A stretch of DNA of 64,000 nt from Acidobacteriota bacterium (GCA_027459505.1 DAIDIE010000040.1:62001-126000), one strand, 5' to 3'. Positions 9,830 through 18,421 are shown, counted from the first letter of the stretch. Made by a program: numbers and translations. The notes: generated from the letters alone by a model not told the origin.

Positions 9830-10702
9830 ATGAAATCTTCAACCAGACTGTTTTCCTGCCGCGCCGTTTTTGTCCTATTGATGCTGGGGGTGTTGGCGCT
9901 TGGCGTGGCCGCCCAGCAGACATTTACGTCCACCGCGGCGCCGATCCCGCAAACCCCCGCCAATCGGGCCGCCCGGAAGCTTGTTGATCAAGCCATCCAG
10001 GCGCTCGGCGGCAAAGCCTTCCTGCAATACCGTTATAAGACCAGTGTGGGACGCGCCTTTGGATTCGAAAATGGCGGGAACGTCAGCAACATTGGCGTTC
10101 CGGTCTACATCTACTCCCGTTACCCTGACGCCCGTCGTATTGAGCTCACCAAGCGGCGCGATGTGATTGATTTTTTCCTGATCCGTGGCGGTAAGGCCAG
10201 CGGCTGGGAGACCACATACCGCGGCACCGAACCCCTAAAGGCGAAGCAGGTGGCTCTCTGGCAGGATGTTCATGACCACTCGCTGCCGGTGATTTTGCGC
10301 GATTGGGTGAAGGCGCCTGGCACGCTCATGATCGAACAGGCGCCTCAGCACGAGGGGGTGACCCAGATGCTGCAGGAGGTCTACATCGGGACCAACGACG
10401 GCCACGATGCGACTATCGACTTCGCGCAAGATACCCACTTGCCGGTGAAGATCTCCTGGCGACGGGTTGACCCTGACGGGGACGGCTACCTGCGCGAGAC
10501 GGAGAGCTTCGAAGACTACCAGGTGTTTGGTGGCATCAATACCCCGATGTCAGTGGAGCGGCGGGAAAACGGGGTTCGCGTGGCACAGACGTTTTTGTCG
10601 TCGGTGAATTACCAGGCACAGCCCGACACCCTTTTTGTGCAACCCACGCCGTCAACCAAGGCCGCTCCGCACAAACAGCACAAGAAATTCCACCACGCCT
10701 GA
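9830..10702 (+). CDS. Secreted protein of unknown function (periplasmic, acidobacterial type)
   Basis: A 290-residue protein with a clear Sec signal peptide ending near VAAQQ (residue 30). The mature part starts with a helix ARKLVDQAIQALGGKAFLQYR, a pattern shared by many Acidobacteriota periplasmic proteins distantly like LolA/LolB lipoprotein-binding folds. It ends in a His/Lys-rich tail. Function unknown. A short inverted repeat (GAAGGAG at 9796-9802, CTCCTTC at 9813-9819) lies in the leader, so the GGAGG there may be masked; no close ribosome binding site precedes ATG 9830. Confidence 0.7.
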   Translation: MKSSTRLFSCRAVFVLLMLGVLALGVAAQQTFTSTAAPIPQTPANRAARKLVDQAIQALGGKAFLQYRYKTSVGRAFGFENGGNVSNIGVPVYIYSRYPDARRIELTKRRDVIDFFLIRGGKASGWETTYRGTEPLKAKQVALWQDVHDHSLPVILRDWVKAPGTLMIEQAPQHEGVTQMLQEVYIGTNDGHDATIDFAQDTHLPVKISWRRVDPDGDGYLRETESFEDYQVFGGINTPMSVERRENGVRVAQTFLSSVNYQAQPDTLFVQPTPSTKAAPHKQHKKFHHA

Positions 10703-10724
10703 AGAGGGCCGTGGGTGGTCCGCG

Positions 10725-11459
10725 CTATTCGACTCCTGCCGCCGCGCGTTCCATGGCTATGGCGCGTGGGAACAGGATGTTGTTTTCCAAGTGGATGTGC
10801 TGGTGCAGGTCGGCCTCCAGTTCGGCCAGTTCCCGGTAGAGCGCGCGATAGCTGCCGCAGGCGTCCTCGGGCGGTTGATAGCCGCGCGTGGCTTCCCGAA
10901 TGGCCGCTGTGTCATGTCCGGCGGCATCGTGGTCCTGCATCATCGCGGCAATTGGGCGATCAACACTGCCAAATGGGCCCGCCATCACCGGTGCTCCGGA
11001 ATCGACGGCAAGCTCCATGCGCGTGATGAAGGGGAAGAGGATCATCTCCTCCTTAGCCATGTGGGTGGAAAGCTCTTGCGCCAGGGCGCTAAAGGTATCC
11101 CGGGCTTGCGCCAACTCGGGATGGCGGCTGCCGTGCACGGAACAAACTTTGGCGAACAGCGGCCCGAGCCGCCCAATCGCCTCGCGCGTGTACTGATGGT
11201 GGTTGCGCGCAATGTGTTCGGCAATGAGGCCCAGCTTTTCCTGTTTCCAGTTGCGTTCCGGTTCTGGCGCGGGTGTAGCGGCGGCATCCTGTAGCGCTTT
11301 CAGAACGTCGTCCACTTTGACATTGGCTCCGGCGCAGGCATTTTCAAGCGGCTTGTTTCCGCCGCAGCAATAGTCAATGCCCATCTTTTCAAAGACACGG
11401 GTGGCATGGGGCATTTCCAATACAAAGTCCCGGACTGTGCGGTCACCACTGAGTTGCAT
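10725..11459 (-). CDS. ric: Iron-sulfur cluster repair di-iron protein (RIC/YtfE/ScdA)
   Basis: RIC proteins repair Fe-S clusters damaged by nitric oxide or peroxide using a hemerythrin-like di-iron site. The N-terminal ScdA_N domain (1-55) carries the conserved GIDYCCGG. The C-terminal four-helix hemerythrin-like domain supplies His/Glu ligands in AEHIARNHHQY, HMAKEEMILFPF, MMQDHDAAGH and HQHIHLENNILFPR. Length 244 is slightly longer than E. coli YtfE (220). Start ATG 11459 has a GGAGG site 5 bases upstream. A perfect palindrome at 11521-11538 and a Crp/Fnr-type gene just beyond suggest nitrosative-stress control. It ends 22 bases from the convergent secreted-protein gene. Confidence 0.9.
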   Translation of the reverse strand: MQLSGDRTVRDFVLEMPHATRVFEKMGIDYCCGGNKPLENACAGANVKVDDVLKALQDAAATPAPEPERNWKQEKLGLIAEHIARNHHQYTREAIGRLGPLFAKVCSVHGSRHPELAQARDTFSALAQELSTHMAKEEMILFPFITRMELAVDSGAPVMAGPFGSVDRPIAAMMQDHDAAGHDTAAIREATRGYQPPEDACGSYRALYRELAELEADLHQHIHLENNILFPRAIAMERAAAGVE

Positions 11460-11520
11460 ATTTCCTCCAGACGCTGACGATTCGCGATGTTTTCAGCTTA
11501 GAAAGCGGCGGTCTGCCCAG

Positions 11521-11538
11521 CGATGACTTAAGTCATCG
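11521..11538. promoter_or_regulatory. Palindromic operator of Crp/Fnr geometry upstream of ric
   Basis: CGATGACTTAAGTCATCG is a perfect 18-base palindrome. Its TGA-N6-TCA spacing is that of CRP/FNR-family sites, and the core TGAC-N4-GTCA matches the HcpR-type motif (TTGAC-N4-GTCAA). The centre lies about 41 bases upstream of a plausible start point if TAAGCT at 11500-11495 is the -10 hexamer, which fits an activator (class II) position. The likely ligand is the regulator encoded at 11663-12361; that link is inferred. Confidence 0.6.
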
Positions 11539-11662
11539 GCGTGGATCGCCCGGAGCAGCGCTGCCGCCGGTTGTCGGCGGTGTGGTGCAGGGCCGTGGCG
11601 GTTGCTGTTCCAGGCGCGGCCTTCTAGAGGTTTGGGGGCCGGAGCGGGCGCTTCCCCGCTGC

Positions 11663-12361
11663 TCAGGATTCGGCTTCGGCGGCGGCCCGGAGGCCCTTTT
11701 TGCTCAGGATCGTCACCTGGCGGCCATCCACGCGGATCAGGCCTTCGGCCTGCAGCCGGCTCAGATTGCGAGACACCAGCTCGCGTACGGTCCCCAGGTG
11801 TGCGGCCATTTCCTGATTGCTGGATGGCAGTAGCAGAGTTGCAGCGTCGGGAGTGTTCTGTTGCTTTTGCGCCTCGCGCAACAGGAATGCCGCCAGGCGG
11901 TGGCGGACGGTCGTAAACGAAAGTTCTTCGATGATGCCGACCAGGCGCCGGAGGCGGCCGCCCACCATGCGCAGAACGCGGAGTGCCACCTGGGGATGAG
12001 CCAAACAGAGCCCCTGGAAATCCTCTTTGCTCAGGAACAACAGCGTCACGGCATCCAGAGCGGCAGCGGAGGCGGGGTAGGTGCCACCGTCAAAGACGGG
12101 AAGTTCGGCAACGGAGCTGCCCGGACCGTCAATGCTGAGGACGTGCTCGCGGCCACCGGCGGAGCTCTTGAAGATGCGCACGTGTCCAACTTCAACGATG
12201 TAAAGCCCAGTGCAGGGGTCCCCATCGACAAAAATGGTGTCCGCCGGGGCGAAATGGCGCACCACCACGCGACTGCGCAGATACTCCAGCTCCGGCTCGC
12301 TGAGTGAGCCAAAAAGCTGTGTTTTCTTCAGGGTCTCGGCGACATGGACAAGAGAGCTCAT
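11663..12361 (-). CDS. Crp/Fnr-family transcriptional regulator (DNR/HcpR-like)
   Basis: A 232-residue regulator with an N-terminal cyclic-nucleotide-binding-like beta barrel (about 20-130), a dimerisation helix (VLRMVGGRLRRLVGIIEEL) and a C-terminal winged helix. The recognition helix reads VRELVSRNLSRL, with the E-x-x-S-R arrangement of FNR/DNR/HcpR proteins that contact TGA half-sites. Only two cysteines are present (DPCTG, GLCLAH), so it is not an FNR with a [4Fe-4S] cluster; haem or another ligand is possible. ATG 12361 was chosen so that MSSLVHVAETLKKTQLFGSL starts the barrel normally. Its position beside ric and the operator argues for an NO-responsive role. Confidence 0.82.
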   Translation of the reverse strand: MSSLVHVAETLKKTQLFGSLSEPELEYLRSRVVVRHFAPADTIFVDGDPCTGLYIVEVGHVRIFKSSAGGREHVLSIDGPGSSVAELPVFDGGTYPASAAALDAVTLLFLSKEDFQGLCLAHPQVALRVLRMVGGRLRRLVGIIEELSFTTVRHRLAAFLLREAQKQQNTPDAATLLLPSSNQEMAAHLGTVRELVSRNLSRLQAEGLIRVDGRQVTILSKKGLRAAAEAES

Positions 12362-12650
12362 TAAAGTTCCATTGTAACCAGCGGCGGAAAGCCAGGCTAA
12401 GCATGCTGGGCAGCTCCTGCGCTGCACTCGCGTTTGTGCGTGTTCCTCAATCCCTACTGCCCCGGACGGTTCCGGAGTGTACCGGCGCCAGAATCTGGCC
12501 CACCATTGGGGATTAACACCTCATTGTGCGCCTCTACACCCAACTCGTTCACCATAAGGGCGGTTGGATCCCTAGTCACACTTGTCTTGGCGGGGAAGGC
12601 TTCGAGTGGCCCCGGGCGTGTAGGGACAAGCGTGGCGTTCAGGAGGTTCT

Positions 12651-13784
12651 ATGGCGACATCTCCCTCTCCGGTTGAGCATCAGACCCACTGCCACGCCCT
12701 TTGGGAAGTGGACCGCCCGCTCTCCTCTCAAAAGGGCTGGAACGCCGGGCAAACCGGCCCAGGGCCGCGCTCGCCGCGCTTTCCCTTGCAGCTCAGCTAC
12801 CGTCGTGGACTGGAGCTGCTGCAAGAGCTGCGCGCGCTTCAGTTCGACAAGGTGGTCTTCACGGGCGTTGACCCGGACCAGTTTTGCGAGCTCGAAGTGC
12901 TGGTGGGACAGGCAGCCACACTCGGGTTGCGGCCCGCCCTCGCACTGCCGCGGCTCAGCCTGACGCGGAGCGCGCTGGAACAGTTGCGCGTGGCGGGATT
13001 GGCCGAAGTGGAACTGCGTTTGGATGCGCCCACAGCCTCCCGCCATAACGCGATCACGGGACAGAGCGCATCATTTCGCCTCACGATTGCGGCGGCGAGA
13101 ATGGCCAAGAGGCTGGGCTTGGCGCTGCACATTCAAAGCCTCGTCAACAGCGAAACACTGCCCTGCCTGCGCGAGACGGCGCGGTTGGCGGAGAAGCTTG
13201 GCGCTGAGGTCTGGAGTGCGGTTTACCAGGTTCCCTTGACGGCCGTCGAGGCTTGTTCGATGCTGAGCGCCAACATTGTCGAAGAGAGCTTTGCGGTTTT
13301 GGCGGAACTGGCCCGCGACTGCCGTTTTGAGTTGCGGACCCGCTATGCGCGACACTTCCGGCGTTACGAACTGCAGCAAGGGGTGGGGCATAAGAATCCA
13401 GAAGTGCTGCCGTGGCGCAACGGCCAGCCCTGGCGCGAGCCAGTTGATAGCGGGCCCTCGCTGTACGTTTCACATACCGGAGAGGTGTTTGCCGACCCGA
13501 TGTTACCGATCAGTGCCGGCAACATAAACTTTTTGCCGCTGGCGCGTATTTATCAGGGCAGCGGGCTATTCGCCATTTTGCACAATCGCACCATGCTGAA
13601 GGGCAAGTGCGGAATCTGCGAATTCCGGGAGCTTTGTGGAGGTTCCCGCGCCCGGGCCTATGCCCTGACTGGCGACTGGATGGAAGCGGACCCAGCGTGC
13701 AGCTACGAACCCAAGCGCACGCGACCGCTTATGCGAGAGCACTTGCCGGCAGGGGATGGTTCTTCGAGGGACTTGCGGGTGTAG
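12651..13784 (+). CDS. Radical-SAM/SPASM-like protein lacking the radical-SAM cluster motif
   Basis: A 377-residue homologue of the radical-SAM proteins related to NirJ and the TIGR04053 group. The C-terminal cluster is intact: GKCGICEFRELCGGSRARAY then DPACSY (C-x2-C-x5-C...C). The TIM-barrel part is recognisable (VVFTGVDPD, VELRLDAP, LGLALHIQSLVNS, LGAEVWSAVYQVPL). At the N-terminus relatives have WEVTRAC-x3-C-x2-C, but this protein has WEVDRPLSSQKGW with no cysteines, and the GGEP-like and LDG motifs have changed too. It therefore should not bind the SAM-cleaving cluster. No CxxxCxxC appears in other frames, so this is substitution, not a frameshift. AGGAGGT lies 4 bases before ATG 12651. 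Confidence 0.7.
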   Translation: MATSPSPVEHQTHCHALWEVDRPLSSQKGWNAGQTGPGPRSPRFPLQLSYRRGLELLQELRALQFDKVVFTGVDPDQFCELEVLVGQAATLGLRPALALPRLSLTRSALEQLRVAGLAEVELRLDAPTASRHNAITGQSASFRLTIAAARMAKRLGLALHIQSLVNSETLPCLRETARLAEKLGAEVWSAVYQVPLTAVEACSMLSANIVEESFAVLAELARDCRFELRTRYARHFRRYELQQGVGHKNPEVLPWRNGQPWREPVDSGPSLYVSHTGEVFADPMLPISAGNINFLPLARIYQGSGLFAILHNRTMLKGKCGICEFRELCGGSRARAYALTGDWMEADPACSYEPKRTRPLMREHLPAGDGSSRDLRV

Positions 13785-13850
13785 ACCAGGCTTGTTTCGC
13801 CTGTGATTTCGAGCTTGAAATCCTTCGACCCGCCCCGGCTCCTCACCGGG
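13775..13850 (+). repeat. Diverged intergenic repeat, copy A (two small hairpins)
   Basis: Overlaps the end of the radical-SAM-like gene. It shares a consensus with 39906-39988: GCGGGT, AGGC...GCCT hairpin, GATTTCGAxCTxGAAA hairpin, then TTCGACxCGxCCCxGGCTC. In this copy GATTTC (13805-13810) pairs with GAAATC (13817-13822). Function unknown; it may be a structured RNA element or an old dispersed repeat. Confidence 0.35.
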
Positions 13851-13861
13851 ACGGAGCTGAG

Positions 13862-13903
13862 CAGCGGCGGGCGCCCGGCATCGGTTCCGGGTGCCCGCCG
13901 CTG
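13862..13903. terminator. Strong hairpin between convergent genes (bidirectional terminator)
   Basis: A 17-bp stem, CAGCGGCGGGC... with ...GCCCGCCGCTG, containing one G-U pair and an 8-base loop, sits between the stop of the plus-strand radical-SAM-like gene and the stop of the minus-strand M16 protease gene. There is no long T tract, so termination efficiency is uncertain. Confidence 0.6.
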
Positions 13904-13907
13904 TGTG

Positions 13908-16634
13908 TCATTGCGGCGCCGGGCCAGTGGTGACCTGCACGAAGCGCGACAGCTTCAGCCACTTGGCATAGGCGGCCTCGACCTGCTGTGCCGTCAAGGC
14001 CAGGTAGTAACGGCCGGCAATCACCGGCTCGTCCAGTGGCAAACCGGTAATTGAGCGGCTCAGCAGCCCGCCGGCGATGCTGCCTTCACTCTGCTCGGAG
14101 AGGGGAATGGAGCGCAGAAGCTGGGTGCGAGCCTGCAGCATCTCTTGAGGGGAGACGTTGGCGGTCTGCATATCATGCAGGTCGCGCAGGATAATCTGGC
14201 GTGCTTTGGAAACATTGCCGGGATCGCAACCAAAGCTGACCGAGTAAACGCCGCGCGTCCGGCCCACATTCAGCGAGCCGCCGACGAAGTAGACCAGGCC
14301 CGCCTTCTCGCGCAGGTCGCGATAAAACCGCGTCGCATAAAAGCCGCCGCCCAGGACGTTGTTGCCCAGCTCCAGCGCGTAGTAGTCGGGGTTGAAGCGG
14401 TTCATGCGCAGCACTTCCGCCAGCACCACCTTGTCCTGCTTGCGGCTACGATCGGGTACGGTGGCCACCGAGGCGGCGTTATTGGGCTCCAGCGGATAGT
14501 CGGTGACCGGCTTCGGCCCACTCGTCTTCCAAGCGCCGAAGTATTTCTCCACCTCGCTGCGCGCGTAGGCCGGATCGATGTTGCCGATCACCACGATGGT
14601 GGTCAGGTCGGGGCGGTAGGCCTTTTGGTAAAAGTCCTTGATCTGTTGCAGGTTGAGGCTCATCACCGATTGCGGCGTGGCGTGCCGCAGCGACGGATCG
14701 GTATGCGGATACAGCGCCCCCAGCAAAGCCATCTGCGACAAAAAGCCGGGGCTCTTCAAGGTTCCCGCCACGCTGCGCGCGGTCTGCATTTGGATGATCT
14801 TGAAGGCTTGCGCGGGCAGTGCGGGATGCAGCTCGTTAGCGGCCAGCAGTTGGAGCCCGCGATCGAAGTGCGGTTTCAAGACGGTCAAGTTGAAGTCCGG
14901 TCCGGCGCCTTCGCTGGCGCCAATATCGTCGAGCGCCTTGAGGAAGGCCAGCCGGTCCAGGCTGGTGGTGCCGTAGGAGAAGAGCTGGTCCAGAACTTGC
15001 CCTTCCCCTTCCTGTCCCTTGGGCTGTTCCAGGTCGGTGTTGTAGCGCATCCGCCCGACCACAGTGACCGTGTTGCTCACCGACTCCGGAACCACAATCA
15101 GCTTCAAGCCGTTGCTCAGCCGCGAGACCGTGGGGTGAACCGTCATCTTCGGCAGCACCAGCCGTCCCACCGCCTGCTGCGCCCAAGCCGGCAAGGGTAC
15201 CGGTTTGACGCTGCTGGGGGCAAACGACTCCTGGCCGCCAAAGCTCTTGTTCGAAATGGGCTTGCCCGAGGTCTGCGGCGTTAACAGTGAAGTGATGGCG
15301 TGGTCGAAATTCAGGTACTTGCGCGCCACCCGGTTCACGTCCGACGGTGTCACCCGCTCAATCGCCTGGATGTCTTCTTCCGGCGACTGCTTGCCTTCAA
15401 TCGCCAGCGCCGTCGACCAGGTAAACGCCAGCCCGGAAATCGAGTTGCGGCGCTGCTCGGCGGCGGTCAGCTCCTGCCGTTTGGCGGCTTCCACCAGGCC
15501 GGCTGGCAAGCCATTCTTCAGGTCCGCGGCAATGATCGCCTTCTCTTGCTGGATCAGCTGCTCGCCCGGCCCGCCCCGGGGAAACACCCCAATCAACATG
15601 CCCAGCCCCGCTCGCGGCAAACTGGTGTTGTAGTCGAAGCCCGCCTCCAGCGCTTTACCCTGTGGCACCAGGGCGTAGAGGCTGCCGCGCTGGCTGTTGA
15701 GCACGTCTGACAGCACTTGCGCCGCGGCATAGTCCGGGCTGCGCGCTCCCGGCATGCGGAAGGTCACCGCGGTAATGCCGACCGGGAAATCCGTGGTGGT
15801 GTCCATGCGCTGCGCTTTGAAGACGCCAAAGTGAAACTTGGGGCGCGCCGGCAGCGGCTTCGCCGGAATCGGAATGAACAGTGTTTTTACCGTCGCCAGC
15901 GTATGCTGCAGATCGATGTCGCCAGCAACAACGAGAATGGCGTTGTTGGGAACGTACCAGTCGTCGTGGAACTTCGCCAGCATCGCCGCGTTGGTCTGCT
16001 CAAACGAGGGCCGCGTCCCCAAAGGCGTCCAGGCGTAGGGGGTGCCCGCAAACATCGTCTTGAGCATCTTGGTGTACAAGACGAAGAATGGATTCGACAG
16101 GTCGTTGGACACCTCCTGCTCGATTGCCCCCCGCTCCTTCGCCCAGTCCGCTTGGGTGTTCAACGCGCTGCGCATGCGAATCGAGGCCACGTGCAGGGCC
16201 ACATCCACATCATCGGCGGGAACGGTGAAGAAGTACTGGGTGACCGAGTTCTGGGTGTCGGCGTCGAAGTCGCCGCCCATATCGGCGGTAAGCTCGGCGA
16301 GCTGGTCTGCACTCAGGCCGCGGCTGCCGCGGAACATCATGTGCTCTTCCGCGTGCGCCGTGCCGGGAAACGCCCCCGGCACCTCGTCCGATCCCACCTT
16401 GTAATTCATCACCATGGTGGCCACCGGCGCGAGCGGGTCGCGCACCAGCACCACATGAAGGCCGTTGGGCAGGGTCGCGCGCAAAATGTGCCGCTGCAGA
16501 TGGCGACGGATGCCGTGCTGGGGATGGGGACCCACTCGCCTTTGCGCGTGCAATGCGCCGGGCAGCAAGGTGAGGCTGGTCAGAAACACAATGGGGGCAG
16601 CGGCCCTCCGCAGACGTGCAGTAACGGAATTCAA
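13908..16634 (-). CDS. M16 family zinc metallopeptidase, two-unit, secreted
   Basis: A 908-residue periplasmic or outer-membrane peptidase of the insulinase/PqqL type. A signal peptide (cleavage near LHAQ, residue 31) precedes the first M16 unit with the inverted zinc motif HAEEH at 94-98 and the downstream acidic ligand region (KERGAIEQEVSND). The second M16 pair (from about residue 500) lacks the zinc motif, as usual. The start is TTG 16634, supported by AGGAGG nine bases upstream; no ATG is suitably placed. The gene converges on the radical-SAM-like gene. Confidence 0.88.
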   Translation of the reverse strand: MNSVTARLRRAAAPIVFLTSLTLLPGALHAQRRVGPHPQHGIRRHLQRHILRATLPNGLHVVLVRDPLAPVATMVMNYKVGSDEVPGAFPGTAHAEEHMMFRGSRGLSADQLAELTADMGGDFDADTQNSVTQYFFTVPADDVDVALHVASIRMRSALNTQADWAKERGAIEQEVSNDLSNPFFVLYTKMLKTMFAGTPYAWTPLGTRPSFEQTNAAMLAKFHDDWYVPNNAILVVAGDIDLQHTLATVKTLFIPIPAKPLPARPKFHFGVFKAQRMDTTTDFPVGITAVTFRMPGARSPDYAAAQVLSDVLNSQRGSLYALVPQGKALEAGFDYNTSLPRAGLGMLIGVFPRGGPGEQLIQQEKAIIAADLKNGLPAGLVEAAKRQELTAAEQRRNSISGLAFTWSTALAIEGKQSPEEDIQAIERVTPSDVNRVARKYLNFDHAITSLLTPQTSGKPISNKSFGGQESFAPSSVKPVPLPAWAQQAVGRLVLPKMTVHPTVSRLSNGLKLIVVPESVSNTVTVVGRMRYNTDLEQPKGQEGEGQVLDQLFSYGTTSLDRLAFLKALDDIGASEGAGPDFNLTVLKPHFDRGLQLLAANELHPALPAQAFKIIQMQTARSVAGTLKSPGFLSQMALLGALYPHTDPSLRHATPQSVMSLNLQQIKDFYQKAYRPDLTTIVVIGNIDPAYARSEVEKYFGAWKTSGPKPVTDYPLEPNNAASVATVPDRSRKQDKVVLAEVLRMNRFNPDYYALELGNNVLGGGFYATRFYRDLREKAGLVYFVGGSLNVGRTRGVYSVSFGCDPGNVSKARQIILRDLHDMQTANVSPQEMLQARTQLLRSIPLSEQSEGSIAGGLLSRSITGLPLDEPVIAGRYYLALTAQQVEAAYAKWLKLSRFVQVTTGPAPQ

Positions 16635-16707
16635 GCGCGGAAACCTCCTGGAATCGGCAGTGCTGAGGAATTCCTCATTATTTAAACACGGGGGGACAAA
16701 ACGGCAA

Positions 16708-16740
16708 ACGGGCGCTGGAAGGTAGTCCTCCAGCGCCCGT
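16708..16740 (-). terminator. Rho-independent terminator after the DUF3443 gene
   Basis: ACGGGCGCTGGA and TCCAGCGCCCGT form a 12-bp stem with a 9-base loop. On the minus strand it is followed by TTTGCCGTTTTG, and it lies 20 bases past the stop of the DUF3443 gene. Confidence 0.85.
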
Positions 16741-16760
16741 CAAGCTGGCACGCCGACGGC

Positions 16761-17978
16761 TCAAAACGCCCAGAACGGGCCATTGCCGGCCGGCGTGCTG
16801 GTTCCGTTGATGGCGACAAATACATTCCGCCCGAAAAAGAAGGGCAGTCCCCAGTCGAACGAGCCCGGACTGGGGCCACCCAACTCCGGCAGCGCGGCAC
16901 AGGTGTTGCACAGGCTATCGGCGTTGCCGATCGTGAAATTGATGGGACCGCTGACGGTAGTTGACGGGCTTGCCCCCTGGACCGTCGCGGTGAACTGGGT
17001 TGGCGAGGCGGGACAGTAAAATCCGCTGTTGTCAGAGCAGGTCGGCATTCCAGTAGTGCTGCTGTCGAGAAAATAGAGCCCGTTGGAACCGGTATCGAGG
17101 TAGCTGTTGGAGTAGCCCTGCCCGTTGAAGTTGGTAATGAAGTTGCCGTTGCCGTCCACGGGAAACACCTGCGCCGAGCCCAGTTGATTGTTGTTTTCCG
17201 TGGAGATCCCGAAGATCATGTTGCCGCCGTCAGTGTCTTGTCCACCGCTGGTCACGCCACCCAACGAGATCAGCACTCCGTTGTTATCTTGCGGAAACAG
17301 CCACACCGGGTTTTGCACCTGATTCTGCAGTTCCACAAATGTGGAGCTGCAGCCGCTGCTGGGGCAGGTGTAATAGGAGTTGGTGACCTGCGCCAACTCA
17401 GGAGTGCAGGCCGCGCCGCAATCATGCCGCCACAAACCCACGCCGAGAATCCCGTTGGCGCCCAAGGTAGAAACTGAATTAGCGTTGGTGAGTCCGTTGC
17501 TGCAGCTTGACGGTGGCGTCTGATAATTGGAGCCACCGATGAGCTGGATGGGCACATTGGAGGCCTTTTCGCCCGCGAGCTGCACATCGGCAGTGACCAC
17601 CGGCCCCCAGGTCACCGAGTCCAGAAAGGCGCTGCACTCAGCCAGCGGCGCTCCGGAGACGCTCTCACCGGGTAGCGACAAATTCACCTGGTCGGAAAAC
17701 AGGCGCAGACCCACTGAGCCGGTATCGACCAGAACGTCATTAATCGTCTGACAGTTGCTGGTGCCCGACTGGCAAACCGTGACGTTGGCCAGCAAAGTAT
17801 TCACGTTGTTGGCGGGACCAGGGGCGACGGTAACCGATTCAACGTTATTGCCAGTTGTGCCGCCGCCGGGAGTTGGGGTGGGGCTGCTGCTTCCTCCCCC
17901 GCCGCAGGCGGTGAGGAGCATGCTGGCGGCCAGAAACAGCACGGCCAGCGCAAGCTGTTGCCGGATGGAGAATCTCAT
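16761..17978 (-). CDS. DUF3443 family lipoprotein with two DTGS motifs
   Basis: A 405-residue secreted lipoprotein: signal peptide with lipobox LLTAC (Cys25), a Gly/Ser/Pro/Thr linker to about residue 45, then a beta-rich domain matching DUF3443. Two motifs of the form [LY]-[VL]-D-T-G-S-x-G-L occur at residues 85-88 (VDTGSVGLRLF) and 295-298 (LDTGSNGLYFL). Paired DTGS motifs are the catalytic signature of bilobal pepsin-like aspartic proteases, so a related fold is possible, but the family has no established activity known to me. The start overlaps the stop of the upstream DUF2844 gene by four bases (ATGA), so the two are translationally coupled. Confidence 0.8.
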   Translation of the reverse strand: MRFSIRQQLALAVLFLAASMLLTACGGGGSSSPTPTPGGGTTGNNVESVTVAPGPANNVNTLLANVTVCQSGTSNCQTINDVLVDTGSVGLRLFSDQVNLSLPGESVSGAPLAECSAFLDSVTWGPVVTADVQLAGEKASNVPIQLIGGSNYQTPPSSCSNGLTNANSVSTLGANGILGVGLWRHDCGAACTPELAQVTNSYYTCPSSGCSSTFVELQNQVQNPVWLFPQDNNGVLISLGGVTSGGQDTDGGNMIFGISTENNNQLGSAQVFPVDGNGNFITNFNGQGYSNSYLDTGSNGLYFLDSSTTGMPTCSDNSGFYCPASPTQFTATVQGASPSTTVSGPINFTIGNADSLCNTCAALPELGGPSPGSFDWGLPFFFGRNVFVAINGTSTPAGNGPFWAF

Positions 17979-18421
17979 CGCACTACCTCCCGGGAAACAT
18001 TGGCGGGCATTTGGCTGACCAGGATGGCGCGTCCGAACAGGGCGCGCATATGGCCGCCGAGCTGGACCACCATGTCGCCCACCCGAATCTCCACCGGGCC
18101 GCGGCTCACTCGAGTGCGCTGCTGCATGGCCTGTTTAAAAGCGCCGAAGTAGGTGCCCAGCAGTTGTTGCAGGTTGGGATGCACTGGCCCATTCCAGGCA
18201 ACGGCGAACACGTGGCCATCGGGATCGAGGTACTCGCGCACCTGCACGCCACTGGCGCTGCGCAGTTGCTGCACGCTGTAGCCTTGGCGCTGCAGACTGC
18301 GCATGGCCTTGGCGCGCATCTGTTGCTGGTCGCGGCGCACGCTGGCCGCCCCTTGTCCCAGGGTGGCCCAGGCTGGGGCGCACAAAGCGCCGGCCAGGAA
18401 AAGCACAACTGCGGTTCTCAT
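17975..18421 (-). CDS. DUF2844 family exported protein
   Basis: A 148-residue protein with a cleavable signal peptide (MRTAVVLFLAGALCAPAWA) and the DUF2844 core, including LGTYFGAFKQAMQQR. DUF2844 and DUF3443 genes are neighbours in many proteobacteria and acidobacteria, and here they overlap by four bases. The pair probably forms one exported system of unknown function. Start ATG 18421 has GGGAGGAGT upstream. Confidence 0.8.
   Translation of the reverse strand: MRTAVVLFLAGALCAPAWATLGQGAASVRRDQQQMRAKAMRSLQRQGYSVQQLRSASGVQVREYLDPDGHVFAVAWNGPVHPNLQQLLGTYFGAFKQAMQQRTRVSRGPVEIRVGDMVVQLGGHMRALFGRAILVSQMPANVSREVVR

Noticed and set aside
14145-16685. Plus-strand frames of 320-380 codons across the M16 protease
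   Set aside because: The minus-strand frame has a signal peptide, zinc motif and ribosome binding site; the plus frames are compositional shadows.
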